Source: Hyalella azteca (lineage: Eukaryota; Arthropoda; Malacostraca; Amphipoda; Hyalellidae). From it: a DNA stretch of 64,000 bases. The stretch's first letter is position 1. Each line of letters starts with the position of its first letter. This document shows, one piece after another, positions 44,501 through 56,694 of the stretch. The stretch is taken from NCBI RefSeq assembly GCF_000764305.2, contig NW_025946698.1:1-64000 (forward strand), read 5' to 3'. A program made the position numbers and the translations under genes. The notes below the pieces were generated by a model. That model was not told the origin of the DNA. It saw only the letters and a program-made list of their open reading frames with translations, and ran no database searches.

Positions 44501-45101
44501 GTTATCAGCCTGATTGCTTTGCGGCCGTCCAGTTCTCCCGTAAAAAACTTGTACGTGTGTCAGAATGTTGTAGTCACCACTACAGCTAAGATGGAATGGA
44601 AATGCTGGTGGGATAGGGTGCAATTACTGACAGAGATGGGATGGAATTATGTGGCCGAAGCTTGTTAAAATTACTGGCAGAGATGAGGTGGTATTATTTG
44701 GCTGAAGTAAGGTACAATTTCTGTCTGATCTCGGACAAAATAAGTGGTGGAGATTATGTATACGTACCTTGTGAAAATTCGATTAAATAAATGAAAAGAT
44801 TGGCTATAATTTCTGGTCGATAGTTGGTAAAAATTACTTTGCAAAGATGGGTATAATTACTTGGTTATAATTTAGGTTAAAATCATCTATTACTATGGAA
44901 GATAATAAGCAAGAAGGGATGAAGATACTTGGCAGATATTTAGGTTTAATAATGGTTAAAGATAAGAGAAAGCAATTCGCGAAGTGGGATCCAATTCCGC
45001 GGCCCCATCCGCCACAAAATGCTTAAAGTGAATTTGTTAAGCTGCCGTCGTTCGCTCATGATGTTGTACATGATCTACTTTTATGAAAAAACTGCAGCAA
45101 A

Positions 45102-45617
45102 ATGAGACGCGCATGTAGAGATGATCGGAATAGAGCAGTTCGACGGGCTCTCCGCTTGTCATTCTTATTCTGCCCGCGTCGCATTTCAACACTCGCGCCA
45201 CCACCGAGCAACGGCACTCACTTCATGCCTCAGTTAACTGAATCGCCCTTGTGGTATTGGGACGTGTTGGTACGGGCGCAAAAAACGAATGAACAATTAA
45301 ACTTGTGGTATGTACGCAAATGCTGTGACCGCGGCGTCCACGAGTCTGCGCTGCGAACTCCTCTTGGTAGCCCCTGGCGTGCATCAACTCCATGGCCTGC
45401 ATCAACTTCAGTGCCTTGCGCTACCGCACGCTTACCAGCATCACGCATTATAAGCAGAAAGTCAGATCAGACAGATCTGCATGCACGCAGGCTAGGAGGG
45501 GCTGCATACGGAAGTTTGTATAAGTCGTTGTGGCATGCGTGCAGCGGCGGGCTGCAGGTTGCATGGCATTGGAGCTGCGGGCCGCTATTTGCATGTCGGT
45601 GGGCCTTCGTACAGTAG
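45102..45617. other. GC-rich block with overlapping open frames
   Basis: A plus-strand frame of 171 codons and minus-strand frames overlap here. One minus-strand stretch (about 45310-45400, LKLMQAMELMHARGYQEEFA) has protein-like composition and could be an exon of an unknown gene, but its splice sites are weak. Nothing is recognised. Confidence 0.25.
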
Positions 45618-45668
45618 GTTACGATCAGCTGGGATGGCTTGTAGCTGGTGATGGGCTGTGTACAGCAG

Positions 45669-45704
45669 GTCTCTTATACACATCTAGATGTGTATAAGAG
45701 ACAG
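45669..45704. other. Nextera transposase junction adapter (assembly artefact)
   Basis: GTCTCTTATACACATCT is followed directly by AGATGTGTATAAGAGACAG. These are the Tn5 mosaic end (17 of its 19 bases) and its full complement, head to head. This is the circularisation junction of Nextera mate-pair libraries, not genomic DNA. The sequence on its two sides need not be contiguous in the genome. Confidence 0.95.
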
Positions 45705-45732
45705 GGGTAACATAGACCGGCTTGGAAGTTAA

Positions 45733-45733
45733 N
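45733..45733. other. single-N join in minisatellite
   Basis: A lone N lies 28 bp after the adapter, between dissimilar copies of the 22-bp repeat. Confidence 0.6.
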
Positions 45734-46284
45734 CTGGTGAAGGGCTTGTACAGCAGGCGAAGGGCTTGTACAGCTGGTGATGTGCTTGTACATCAGGTGA
45801 TGGGCTGTGTAGCAGCAGGTTGAGGGTTTGTACAGCTGGTGATGGGAGTACAGCAGCTGAAGGGTTTTTATAGCTGGTTATGGGCTGCTTACAGCAGGTG
45901 GTAGGGCTGCGTACAGCAGGTGAAAGGCTTGCACAGCTGGTGATGGGCTGCGTACAGCAGGTGGTAGGGCTGCGTACAGCAGGTGGTAGGGCTGCGTACC
46001 GCAGGTGGAAGGCTTGCACAGCAGGTGATGGGCTGTGTACAGCAGGTAAGGGCTTTTACAGCTGGTTATGGGCTGCGTACAGCAGGTGGTAGGGCTGCGT
46101 TGCAGGTGGTAGGGCTGCGCAGGTGAGGTGGAGCTGAGCTGACGTTGCCATGGCAAAGCAAAGGGGCAGGGGTTGAGCCCCCTAATGCCTGGGGGTATTG
46201 ATATGGGGGGCTGAAGAACAGGCGAAATATGGACAGGAATTGAGATGAGGGGGTGAGGATGGGGAAGAGAGGAAGTATAACGAG

Positions 46285-46412
46285 AGTGAACTTACTACCG
46301 CGCACTGAAGAGCATTATTGAGTGAACGTACTACCGCGCACTGAAGAGCATTATTGAGTGAACGTACTACCGCGCACTGAAGAGCATTATTGCGTGAACT
46401 TACCGCCGCGCA
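46285..46412. repeat. 36-bp tandem repeat, about 3.5 copies
   Basis: The unit is AGTGAACGTACTACCGCGCA followed by CTGAAGAGCATTATTG. The first three copies are nearly identical. Confidence 0.93.
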
Positions 46413-46567
46413 CTTGGCAATCTTGGTACTCTTGGTTCTTGTTTGGGACGTAGCAGTCCCAGGCCACGATGGATCGCCGCCTCTGATTATCGTTCATCCG
46501 CCCTCATTTGGGCCAGCTGATGCACGATGCTGTTGCTTGCTTCTCGCCGCTGGTAGTGTTGCAGGGG

Positions 46568-47022
46568 NNNNNNNNNNNNNNNNNNNNNNNNNNNNNNNNN
46601 NNNNNNNNNNNNNNNNNNNNNNNNNNNNNNNNNNNNNNNNNNNNNNNNNNNNNNNNNNNNNNNNNNNNNNNNNNNNNNNNNNNNNNNNNNNNNNNNNNNN
46701 NNNNNNNNNNNNNNNNNNNNNNNNNNNNNNNNNNNNNNNNNNNNNNNNNNNNNNNNNNNNNNNNNNNNNNNNNNNNNNNNNNNNNNNNNNNNNNNNNNNN
46801 NNNNNNNNNNNNNNNNNNNNNNNNNNNNNNNNNNNNNNNNNNNNNNNNNNNNNNNNNNNNNNNNNNNNNNNNNNNNNNNNNNNNNNNNNNNNNNNNNNNN
46901 NNNNNNNNNNNNNNNNNNNNNNNNNNNNNNNNNNNNNNNNNNNNNNNNNNNNNNNNNNNNNNNNNNNNNNNNNNNNNNNNNNNNNNNNNNNNNNNNNNNN
47001 NNNNNNNNNNNNNNNNNNNNNN
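46568..47022. other. 455-base assembly gap
   Basis: This is a run of N. Frames drawn across it are meaningless. The left edge (46400-46567) has a short open frame with a hydrophobic stretch, and the right edge is a 22-bp minisatellite. Confidence 0.99.
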
Positions 47023-47126
47023 GTTTACTACCTCTGCACGCACAGTTTACCACCACTGCATGCACAGTTTACCACCACTGCATGCACAGTTTACCACCAC
47101 TGCATGCACAGTTTACTACCACTGCA
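47023..47126. repeat. 22-bp minisatellite at gap edge
   Basis: The unit is GTTTACCACCACTGCATGCA plus CA, with about 4.7 copies visible. The gap probably hides more of the same array. Confidence 0.93.
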
Positions 47127-47947
47127 CGCTTGTAATGATAGCAAATCAAGGAGTTTATGCATCACAAGTCTGTGTTATGGCTTCAATTTCACATCAAATC
47201 AGCCAATAGGAGGAGCGCAGATAAAAGGAACTCTTGTATAGCCTTCGTTACCAGCCTGTGAACTGTTTTATCCGCTGCGTTCAACAAAAACTAATGCTAT
47301 ACTTGCGCCTTCCTGCATGATCTGCCTCATGGATTTAGTTTCGTTGTTTTGTTGATCGTCTAGTACAGGGACTGATATACTCCCGCGCTGCTCAATGATT
47401 TATTTATGTAACAGATAAGAAGGTCGGATAGTTGCACCAGGACAGTTCTTGGCAGCTCCACTCTGTGCAAGAATATCAACACAACAAATTGAGTCGTTAC
47501 CTACGATCTCATTTGAACCGAAGTTGAATGGTCGAACCAGGAGTTAATATTAAAATAATAGGAGTACGAAAGCATAGACTATCTCATTCGCACAAAAGTA
47601 AATAAGATATTAGAGTCGAATTATTTAGACGCCTAGTGAACCTTAATGTAAGATTGATACATCCAGCTACTTCATCTAGATTTGACTATGAAGACGGTAT
47701 GTAAGCCTCTGGTACTGAAGCTGGTGCCCGAAGCATATAGTGCCTGACTGATGCCTCGCCTACACATGTTTATTGCATGTACATGTACGTTGTAGCGCGA
47801 CCGCCTGAAAGCAAGTGGCACAACTTGACGACTGACTCGATTAAACAACACCTCGACACCGTCGTGACAAAGTCCACTCAGAATATCTTCATTCTTACCC
47901 TAAGATTCAAGCATCACAACCATTTCATCATCACAACCATTTCATCA
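47127..47947. other. intergenic DNA with CCAAT and TATA-like words
   Basis: CCAATAGG (about 47203) and AGATAAAAGG (47219-47228) are spaced like core-promoter elements, but no recognisable gene follows. Confidence 0.25.
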
Positions 47948-48180
47948 TAAAGTTGGTTGTTCTACGTAGATGCTGCGCTTTAAGTTGGTGTGTTCTACGT
48001 AGATGCTGCGCTTCAAGTTGGTTGTTCTACGTAGATGCTTCGCTTTAAGTTGGTTGTTCTACGTAAATGCTGCGCTTTAAGTTGGTTGTTCTACGTAGAT
48101 GCTGCGCTTTAAGTTAGTGTGTTCTACGTAGATGCTGCGCTTCAAGTTGGTTGTTCTACGTAGATGCTGCGCTTTAAGTT
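47948..48180. repeat. 32/33-bp tandem repeat, about 7 copies
   Basis: The unit is about AAGTTGGTTGTTCTACGTAG followed by ATGCTGCGCTTT. Each unit holds the palindrome TCTACGTAGA. Two forms alternate (GGTTGTTC and GGTGTGTTC). Confidence 0.93.
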
Positions 48181-49012
48181 ATTTGTGGATTTGGACAATT
48201 CATATATTTGGATTTGAGTTAAGAATGCAACATAAAATTCAATAAATAATATTGATAATGTATTTGGATGGTGAAATGTGTGATTGTGTAGTGTTGTGCT
48301 CCGGTCCGGTGAATAAATAAAGAATACGCCGCTCCGGTGAAAAAATTCTTTAATGCTCGCGGCTCGCCTCTCCTAAGATGCCTGTGTACAAATTGTGAAT
48401 GGCAAGCGTCCAAGATCTTATGACGGAACCCATTTCTATTCTCGCACACGCCTCCAGCTACGAAATTGAATGTCCATTGTGCATTCTATTCTGAGCGCCC
48501 TGTCTACAGTATAAATCTTATCTGTACGAGATGATGAAATTCGTTCACAGTGAAACAAATAGTAATTGTCATGATCCATGCAAACGAACTAAACAGAGAA
48601 ATGCTGTTTGAAGAAGTAGTTATATAGTGGCGGTGGTGATGAAAATCACCAGAAGAAAGCGATGACATTTTTTCATGAGCGCACCTGCTTTATACCAGCG
48701 TAGTAAATAATGCATTTAATTTTGTAAAAAAAAGAACACATCACTCGCAAAACATGAATCGGCTGCTACGTTCACTCAGGTCACTTCGTGTACTTGAGTG
48801 AGTTTTGATAGCTTGGCCCCTAGTCCCAGAATATTGTTAGCAGTGCTAGGAGTTGCCCTGGACATGGCATGGAGGAGAGAGGCGCGTATCCTACCCATAC
48901 AGTGTTGTCGGTCAGGTGAACGTATGGTCAGGCTACATCACGGGTACCGTAGCCTGGTGCCATACTTTCAGAACTCGCTAAGTGAACGTAAGTACTTACG
49001 CTCTATTTTTTT
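48181..49012. other. intergenic DNA, no gene seen
   Basis: A short duplicated CGCTCCGGTGAA/CTCCGGTCCGGTGAA motif lies at 48298-48341. No gene recognised. Confidence 0.4.
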
Positions 49013-49095
49013 GTCTATGATTGGTGGATTTTGCTTGGAAGGCCGTCTATGATTGGCTGATGAACTTACGAACTCTTAACTTTTTTTGAAAGTAT
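49013..49095. repeat. dispersed repeat (GATTGGCTGATGAACTTACG family)
   Basis: It contains TGATTGGTGGATTTTGCTTG, then GGCCGTC, then TATGATTGGCTGATGAACTT and CTCTTAACTTTTTTTGAAAG. The second half recurs almost identically at 62071-62131 and the first half at 39526 and 60683. Confidence 0.8.
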
Positions 49096-52046
49096 AGGCT
49101 GGTGAGATGCGTCAGCAAACGCCTGCAATTGCGCGCGTCTGTCAGTACTTAGGAGCTTGCTGGCCCAACACGACAAGGAAACTGTGGGTCGTGAGCTCAA
49201 AATAAAAAATTTCTAGGTTTTCCGGGGTTTCTTTTAGGAGCCGACCAATGTTTACTGTTTCTTGGAAGTAGTTTGAAAGTTACATCCCCTGAAAAACTTT
49301 CTACGAAAAGTTTGCCAGTAAGGATTACAGGCTATATGCATGCCGTATGGTCGCAGTATTGTCGAGAATCGATAACACCTCGTGCTTTGGACATCAAATT
49401 GTCACCTTTTCAGCTATTAACGTAACTCTGTTATTTTACATTACATCATCGGAGGGCATTCATGCTCATTGCCATGTGAATGTTTGGAACGCATACGGGA
49501 TCAAATTTTTAACTAAATTTATAACTAGTTCTGTGGTAGAGCTTAATCGATCGTTCCCCGAGCTTCCTAGAGGATCGGGATAGCTTGATCGGAGGACTTT
49601 GTAGGTAGAGAAGCATCTTTGCCAGTAAACATTTCCTTTTCCTATTTTATTCTTTAAGAATTTCCCGACACGTCGGAACTCTAGACGTCTTCGACCGTTA
49701 TTGCCATGTGATTGTTCCCGTATTCTTTTACGCGAGAACGGTGCTCGATGAAATGGTCTAATACTAACTCGATTATTTTATTCGAAAAGGAAGAGATTTG
49801 ACTGAGAATGTATTTTTTCTTGATCCGGAGATGCACTTGCATGACTGCACGGGCACAACTATGAATGTTTGTTGTCTAACCAGCGTTAGTAGGAGTCTAA
49901 TGGAGGATGGCGTCATGTTGTAGAACTCGCTGAAAAACTTGTTTCGGCGTAGTGCGTAATGTGAGATGCTTTATCATGATGGCCGGTGTTGCGTTCTCTT
50001 CAGTAATTTTCAAAAGGGAAACCCAACATAAACATCCTATTATAAATCGTAGGTCTGAACGAAACAATAAATCGAAAAATAAGTCTAAATTGAGATCCGT
50101 AAGGAAGAATACATTACAGTTAATCCACTTAAAAGAAGTACCTCTAAGAAAAAGAAAGAAATCCGACGAAAGAGTCAAAAGGCCTCTCAAGTTTAGTTTT
50201 TGTTCTCTTAACACCTGAGTACACATTAAACAGCGATGATATGTGGCAATCTTTATATTAGCTTGCTCTTCTTCAGGTGGATGCGAACGTGCTGGAACAA
50301 GCGCGTCATTCTCACGCGACCGCACTATAAGAAGTAGTTGAATACTTCCGTGAATAGTGTTGAATATTCAACACTATAAGAAGAGTATATAGTAGTTGAA
50401 TAAGTCCGTGAGCCTAACACTGACTGCTTTTCTAGCCAAACCAAGCAATCACAGACCAAAATCGGCCAGTACGAAATTTTTATAAATTAGTTTTCTCTAC
50501 AAAAGCTCCGCGTGTATAGTCCATTGCAAAGGAAACGCAGACAATTCTGGTCATCCATTTTAATTACTGCTCTTTCTTTTCTGTGTTAACTTTCTTGAGA
50601 TAAATCAACAGGATTCCAAGTCGCGTTGGCGTGGGATGCAGTATACCAAGTTAATGCATCTCGCTACATTGAAATAAATGAATAGGTAATATTTTCCAAA
50701 TAGTGACAGATTAACTTTCCAACGTAGAGATCGCACGTATCACTGACACACCTTTTTTGCCGGGTCAAACAGTCACAAGATAACCCAAACAGGCGCACAA
50801 CATGCAATGCTATTTAAACAAAGTTTTACTAATTTTTCTGCGTGCTGATTTGGACAAAGTTTTAGTCATTTTTCTGCGTGCTGTTTTTACCGAGGTTGAT
50901 GTCCAGTGGTATGGCAATTCTCCAGCCCTGGGACATGTGAGCAACATCGCGTGTTGAGCTGCAGGCACATGCATGCGATAGCAATTGAGATTATTGTATT
51001 TTTAAACCTCAATGTCTTGAAACCTGATGGGTCACTACAATTTTAAGATATCCTCTTTTTTTTTTTTGCTCGCTCGTGACTCTGTATGTTTCGCTGTAGC
51101 ATAGTTTTATTTTTAGACTTTTTAGAAATTCCCATGAAGCTGTCGGACTGGCCGCATTCTCTTAAGTTGAGGCTGGGTGGGCTGAACTGATGGCTGAAGC
51201 TTTTTATCCTATTATGGTCATCGTAAATGTACGTCACCAGCCTTGCTTATTATAGTGGTGGCCATTAATAGCTTCTGTTGGGTGTCAATTACGAGTTAAT
51301 AAACTATTTGGGAAGTTTAATGTTTTATTTGTTGATCGTTTTGTACACCAGATGTTCATAAACTCGTCTTTCCATCTCCCTCATTTTTGTTCAAGAACGT
51401 AATTCAAAAAATCTATTTCAAATTAATGGACTATATAATTTATCTAAAAAAGTCAAATTTATCAGTTAGGTAAATAGCTAAAATTAATTTCGTAATTATT
51501 TTCGCTGAAAAATCTTCATCTGTTAATACTTTAGATCTAATAAATTGTTCGTCAACACTTATTGACCTCTTTCCATCTACCTAATTGATAGGAAGAGAAT
51601 GAAAGTAACCACAAAATAAATGAAAGATGCATAAAATTTTTGTCAGGTATTAAGATTGAAACAAAATTTATTTCAAACGAGAAGTTGTTTTGAATTATCC
51701 TTGCTTGTGTTCATTTTTCTTAACAGTCAGTTGCTCTCGTGCCCGGTTACTGGCCACTGAATTAAAAAAAAAGCCTTGCACATGGGGCCAGTTGTGGCGG
51801 CCAGTATTGCTTTCAAATGCAAACCGCTGCCGATATTATCGTACTTTGGTGCATGGAAGGACCCAGTGCCCCCAGGGCACCAGGCCAAACATCAGGCGAG
51901 GCCTGCAGCAGGATTGATGATTATCGCCGGTTGTTTCTCCCTATATTATGAACACTCTTTACAGCTGGGGAGAGAAGAAGACAGCTGTGGAATCTTCAAT
52001 TAGAAATCTCTGTATTTATGAGCCTTCTCTCGTCATGCTACTACAA
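49096..52046. other. intergenic DNA, no gene seen
   Basis: It holds a perfect 24-bp palindrome at 50354-50377 and a direct repeat of TTTTTCTGCGTGCTG at about 50836 and 50869. Overlapping open frames on both strands at 49897-50325 match nothing I know. Confidence 0.35.
50354..50377. repeat. perfect 24-bp palindrome
   Basis: ATAGTGTTGAAT is followed immediately by its complement ATTCAACACTAT. The word recurs partially nearby (GTTGAATACTTCCGTGA, GTTGAATAAGTCCGTGA), so it arose within a local duplication. Confidence 0.85.
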
Positions 52047-52150
52047 CACCGACTGTGTATACATTGTTGCAGTGACACCGACTGTGTACATTGTTGCAGT
52101 GACACCGACTGTATACATTGTTGCAGTGACACCGACAGTGTACATTGTAA
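52047..52150. repeat. 27-bp tandem repeat, about 4 copies
   Basis: The unit is ACACCGACTGTGTACATTGT plus TGCAGTG. Because 27 is a multiple of three, one frame gives a regular 9-residue repeat (CSDTDCVHC type). It is very short and I treat it as non-coding. Confidence 0.9.
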
Positions 52151-55100
52151 CCAACTGTGTAACGTAGCAACACCTACCTCGTACACACAGTAGCTGTTCT
52201 CAGTTGAGCAGCGAGCTGAGGTTGAGTACAGCAGCAGGTGCAGATTGGCCTCGTTGGTATACAAAAGGCATTGCCCTGCCCGACGCTTTCAACGTCGTTG
52301 CCAAGTTTCGGTCACGATAAAGAACTACTCGCGCAGATACGAGTAAGGCTAAGCCATCCGATACGAACTAATTAAATGCGGGTGGCAGACTATAACTAGT
52401 CTACAAGCACCTAGCGATGCTCGTGCGTTACTGCAGAAAGTCAGTTACATTATAAGTAACAAATTTTAATGCTATTTAATTTAACATATTGTCTTCCATA
52501 AAAATGTTGATACTATTTGACGTTGAATCACGCATACCTACCGACATGGAAGAACTGCTCTCCATTCAATGCTCTGCTTGGAGTGCAAACAGAACGAGAC
52601 TTCCAACCATATTCTTGACTGAAATACTTGCGCTTGAATGCCTTAAACGTGTTAGTATCTTATGTCGCGTTTCTATCATGTCAGCTGTGCCAAATCTTGA
52701 AATAGTTGTGCGGCAACATTTGAAGTGCTTAAAATTCACTAAGAATCTTTTTATCCGAACAGCTTCGAAAATAAATCGATAAATAAGATACTCAACCGTA
52801 ACATCGTACTAAAAACCTCTGCAAGGAAAACTATGTGTGAATAATTGATTATTCGAATAACACTCCATACTGCCGTAGTGTCCGAATATATTCAAGAAGC
52901 ACAACACATGCAAGGGCCTAAGGATTTATTCAAGGTGTTATAGGACGGGTCTCAGGACGCCACAGAGGTGAGAGCCGCACCGCAAATTGCCGACCGTTTT
53001 GAATGCTAACTTCCTTCACTGCTCCCACTTATGCTCGAATAAAGAAATACAAATGCAAGAGAACTTGAAGAGCTTCAACGTGTGGATAGTAATTTTATTA
53101 TTACAAGCCCAAACTAGCCATTATATTGTCATCTATGACGATTGATTGCGAATTTTAGAATCGGAAACACTGTATGGTTTTAAAAATGCATGGATTCATA
53201 CTTCCTTTATGATAGTAACTCAAGTGTTTACTACAGATCGAGAATGCGATGCGAGCTGGTCCTGAACACCTGCTCTCGCCATAGCCGTGGTAATTCTAAA
53301 TTCGTTTCAATATAGTCTGTTCCGCACATCCTCATTAATCCCATCCTCTAATTTATATCGAATTTATGAACTATTAATGAATATTTATATCGATTATTTA
53401 TAAACTTTCTTTTGTGCTGCTATTTCAATAAATTTTCACATCCATAATTTTTTCCTTATCCGTTACTGTCGATATTGTAGTTTGATTTTCTTGGATTTTC
53501 GCATAAAGGGCGATATAAATTGAGGTGATTTTCCCCTGACACTTAGGATTAGGAGCTTATTGGAATCCTGATGCTTAATGCTTGTATGAATCTTTATATA
53601 CATATATACGATTGCTTGCGAAGAACAGCACGAGACATTTTCCTATTTAACTGCGAGGTCTAGAACAGTCCTCTGTTTACTGTCCTTCATTCTAATATCA
53701 TTAACATCGTTCATTTATAAAAATATAATAAATAATAATTATAATACCATCGTTTATATAAAATATAATAATTATGATAAGCATTTTCTACTGTTGATAG
53801 TAATGTTATTGCAGTCTGGATAATGTTAATAATTAATGATGCTTAATAAACGTTCGATGCTTCATAAACGACTATTTTATGTAGATATATTCATATATCG
53901 TTTGGATAGTGTCATTCGGAAAGCTCATGATGCTGTCGGTAGCATTCTAGAGTCTAGGTCAGTTGTTTCCTACCTGAAGACGCGTACTGTTAGTGATAAG
54001 GCGAACACTTAATGGAGCAAGAGCGAGTTCTCGTTATAATCTTTACTTCAAAAAATGTGTGCATGCTTAGATCAAGATTTTATGGCAGCGATTTGCAACT
54101 GCACTCACTCCAAGCACTTTATGCTAATGGTCCATCAACAAGTTAGGTTAAACTAGCTTTAGGCATTAATCATTTGAGTTTTATTTAATTAAAATTATGC
54201 TGCCCATAATGGTGTTGCATAAATATACCAAAAAATTTACCACCATTTGAGGTTTGCGTTTAGGGAGAAAATAAATCAGGAAAAAAATTATTTCATGAGG
54301 CTGCTACCATGCAGCATTGGAATTTTTAAGTAGAACGGATACATCACGGTACTATTAGTTAACTGCCACAATGACAAATATGAACTATAAAAATGAAATT
54401 TTTTCTCTAATATTGTTCGTCATTACTTATCATTTGAAGTCAGTTTGTTGTTTTCCTAAGTGTTACTTCATCAGCATTGACTTGTTTTGTTTCTCTTGGG
54501 TTAATTTTGCCTATAGTCCCGGAAAACAAGCGACAGAAACTTCTTTAGTCCTCCATTGCTCGTATGCAGTTCGTTGTATTCCTCCTTCAACGCCTTGTAC
54601 ACGCAATTATGTCATTGACGAGTCATAAGCAATAAACAATAACTCTTGCGTGCCTAGTTCTCAATCAATGAATTTATTTCGTCCATCGTTGGCAATTTAC
54701 TTTTCGTCAGGGTTTTCTTCTGACAACATAGCCCGATATTTTTGGGATCGACATTGGGCAACTATTGTTTTTAGAACACTGGAATGATATCATGTCTGGA
54801 CCTCACTTAAAATCCAAGAGAACGTACAGTCAGCCGTGATTTTCATCACCTGCCTGGTGTCGACATGTCAGCCGCTTCATCTCTGAAGTTTTTGTCCTAT
54901 AGAAGTGTACATGTATATTCAACCTGCAAGTGATGGTAGTTGTTCCATTAATAAAGACTATTAATTAAATAGCTTTTATCACATATCTCCTATGTCCTCA
55001 AAAGCTTCATAAACAGCTGAGGTTGTGGCAGCACCGGTTCTTGATTACATCTTTGGAGCAAAAAATAGTTCATCAACTTCGTTGCAATATTCAGAGTCGA

Positions 55101-56103
55101 TCTACGGTTCCTTCTCTAGTATATCTTGCATTAACTTTCCGCCCCTGTATTTAATGATAACTGTGGGGGTGACGTCAGTTTTGTGCAATATTCTGCCAAT
55201 GTTTGACTCGCTCCTGACGGATGAATGATTGGCTGACTTATTATTCAACATCACGGCCCAGCTCATTACGGTCCAGCTCATCCAGCTCAATACACAAGCC
55301 TATTTTTGGGAAATTATCTTCTAAATTCAAGTATTTTAAAGCTTGATAAGAAGTCTAAGATATTTTCCGATCTACGGTACATGAAATTTTTACTGATTTT
55401 TGTCATAAAAAGGAACCAAATGAGACACGGTAATTTCTGCTGGTTCGCGAAAACAGAAAAGTTGGGAACCACTGTTCGAAGTAAGGGTACGTATTTCAGG
55501 CAGCATAATTCATTAACCTCTGTGAATTTTTTTAGATTCATCCTCTTGCCGAAGAAGGATAAAACAAATCAATGTTCTTATTATTTATTACCGCGTTGAT
55601 TTAAAGCTAGAGAATTATTGGAAAACTCGACGTGAGCCTGTTGAATCTACTATCGCGAAAGCTTATATGATACAAAAAAATTTGTTTTCAATGTATCCTT
55701 GTATCAACTGTCCATGCTGCGATTAAAATACTACATAATATAACGGTATTGATGAGAGATATCACGAGGTGAGATAAGGGGTCGTCTCGAGCAGCTCGAC
55801 GAGATAAGCGACCATGAAACTTATAGAAGCTCGCCCTGCGGATCTCGTGTTGCTGCCATGCGTCAGTTGCGTCACGTCATCATTGATATTTGATATGCCA
55901 ATGGCTTACCGTTATTGCCTGTTTGCAGGCCCAACTTATATCGATGAATGGCATTACTATTTTTAACTTTCTCAGTGGGTATATCATTATTGTTTTAGAC
56001 ACTACATCGCTCTGTTGAGGATCACTGCCCCGCAATGTTGAGTATCACGGGCGCTGCTGTTGCGGGCGGCATTGTAGCGGGCCAACTTTTGGCCGCGCTT
56101 CTA
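52151..56103. other. intergenic DNA, no gene seen
   Basis: Low-complexity AT-rich DNA at 53710-53780. TATACAAAAGG (about 52258) is a weak TATA-like site. The frames at 54371, 55025 and 55306 show no defined domain. Confidence 0.35.
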
Positions 56104-56694
56104 AAGGCCCGTTCACACTAGTGGCAACTACAATAATTACGACGTACGCTTTGAGTCGTTTGCTGCAGTGCCTCACCGCGCACAACCGTTCACAGTTCAC
56201 ACTACGTTTGTAAGCGATAGCTCCAGACCGCGCGCTTTGAACAGTAGTTGCCACCTAGACCTAAATAAAAAGTTACAATATTCGTACCAATGTTATATCA
56301 TTCTTTCAAATCGCTAAACGGAAAAAATTCATATCTTTATAGAAAACGTTTCGGAGACCAGCTCCATCGTCAGTTCGTAGAATCTAGAATCACAAATCAG
56401 AAGTCACAAATTAATACATTGAAAGCATAGAACGAATTGATTTTCTTTAATTAATTAATTTAAAATTTTAATTTAATTTAAATTCTTAGTTAATTTGCCA
56501 TTTAAGCAAACAAGTGATATCAATTCTTTAATAGCTATCTACAAAGTGCCGCGCTTGTGTTTCATGAGGCATGGCCCCTGTCAATCGCTAGCTCGTCAAT
56601 CGGTCAAGAAGCGCATGCAGAGGCTGCAAAGCGCCTCTGTATGCGCTTTGAGGCACTTGATTCTCGTGTGTTGCCCCGAGTGTGAACGGGCTTT
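56104..56694. mobile_element. inverted-repeat element with GGCCCGTTCACACT-type ends
   Basis: The left end reads GGCCCGTTCACACTAGTGGC (56106-56125). The right end, reverse-complemented, reads AGCCCGTTCACACTCGGGGC (56692-56673), followed by AAC in both. A subterminal copy CCGTTCACAGTTCACAC lies near the left end. This termini style is seen in several DNA-transposon groups, but the target duplication is not clear and no transposase is present. Family assignment is therefore left open. Confidence 0.55.
56347..56373 (-). ncRNA. hammerhead-like core, Penelope terminal type
   Basis: On the minus strand CTGACGA, then T, stem GGAG, loop CTGGT, stem CTCC, then GAAACG. The CUGANGA and GAAA core boxes are both intact, unlike the copy at 27932-27961, and the overall layout is the same. 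Stems I and III needed for cleavage are not obvious. It is best read as a Penelope-like element scrap nested in the inverted-repeat element. Confidence 0.5.

Larger units (their letters stand above)
45640..46125. repeat. 22-bp degenerate minisatellite
   Basis: The unit is about GGGCTGCGTACAGCAGGTGG plus TA, with many GTGATGGGCTGTG and GAAGGGCTTGTACAG variants. It is interrupted by an adapter (45669-45704) and an N (45733), so its true length is unknown. Confidence 0.9.

Noticed and set aside
44330..44623. Asn/Ser-rich minus-strand protein
   Set aside because: Imperfect trinucleotide microsatellite with no flanking coding signal.
46390..47241. Frames of 179-283 codons across 46.4-47.2 kb
   Set aside because: They are held open by the run of N and the adjoining 22-bp repeat.
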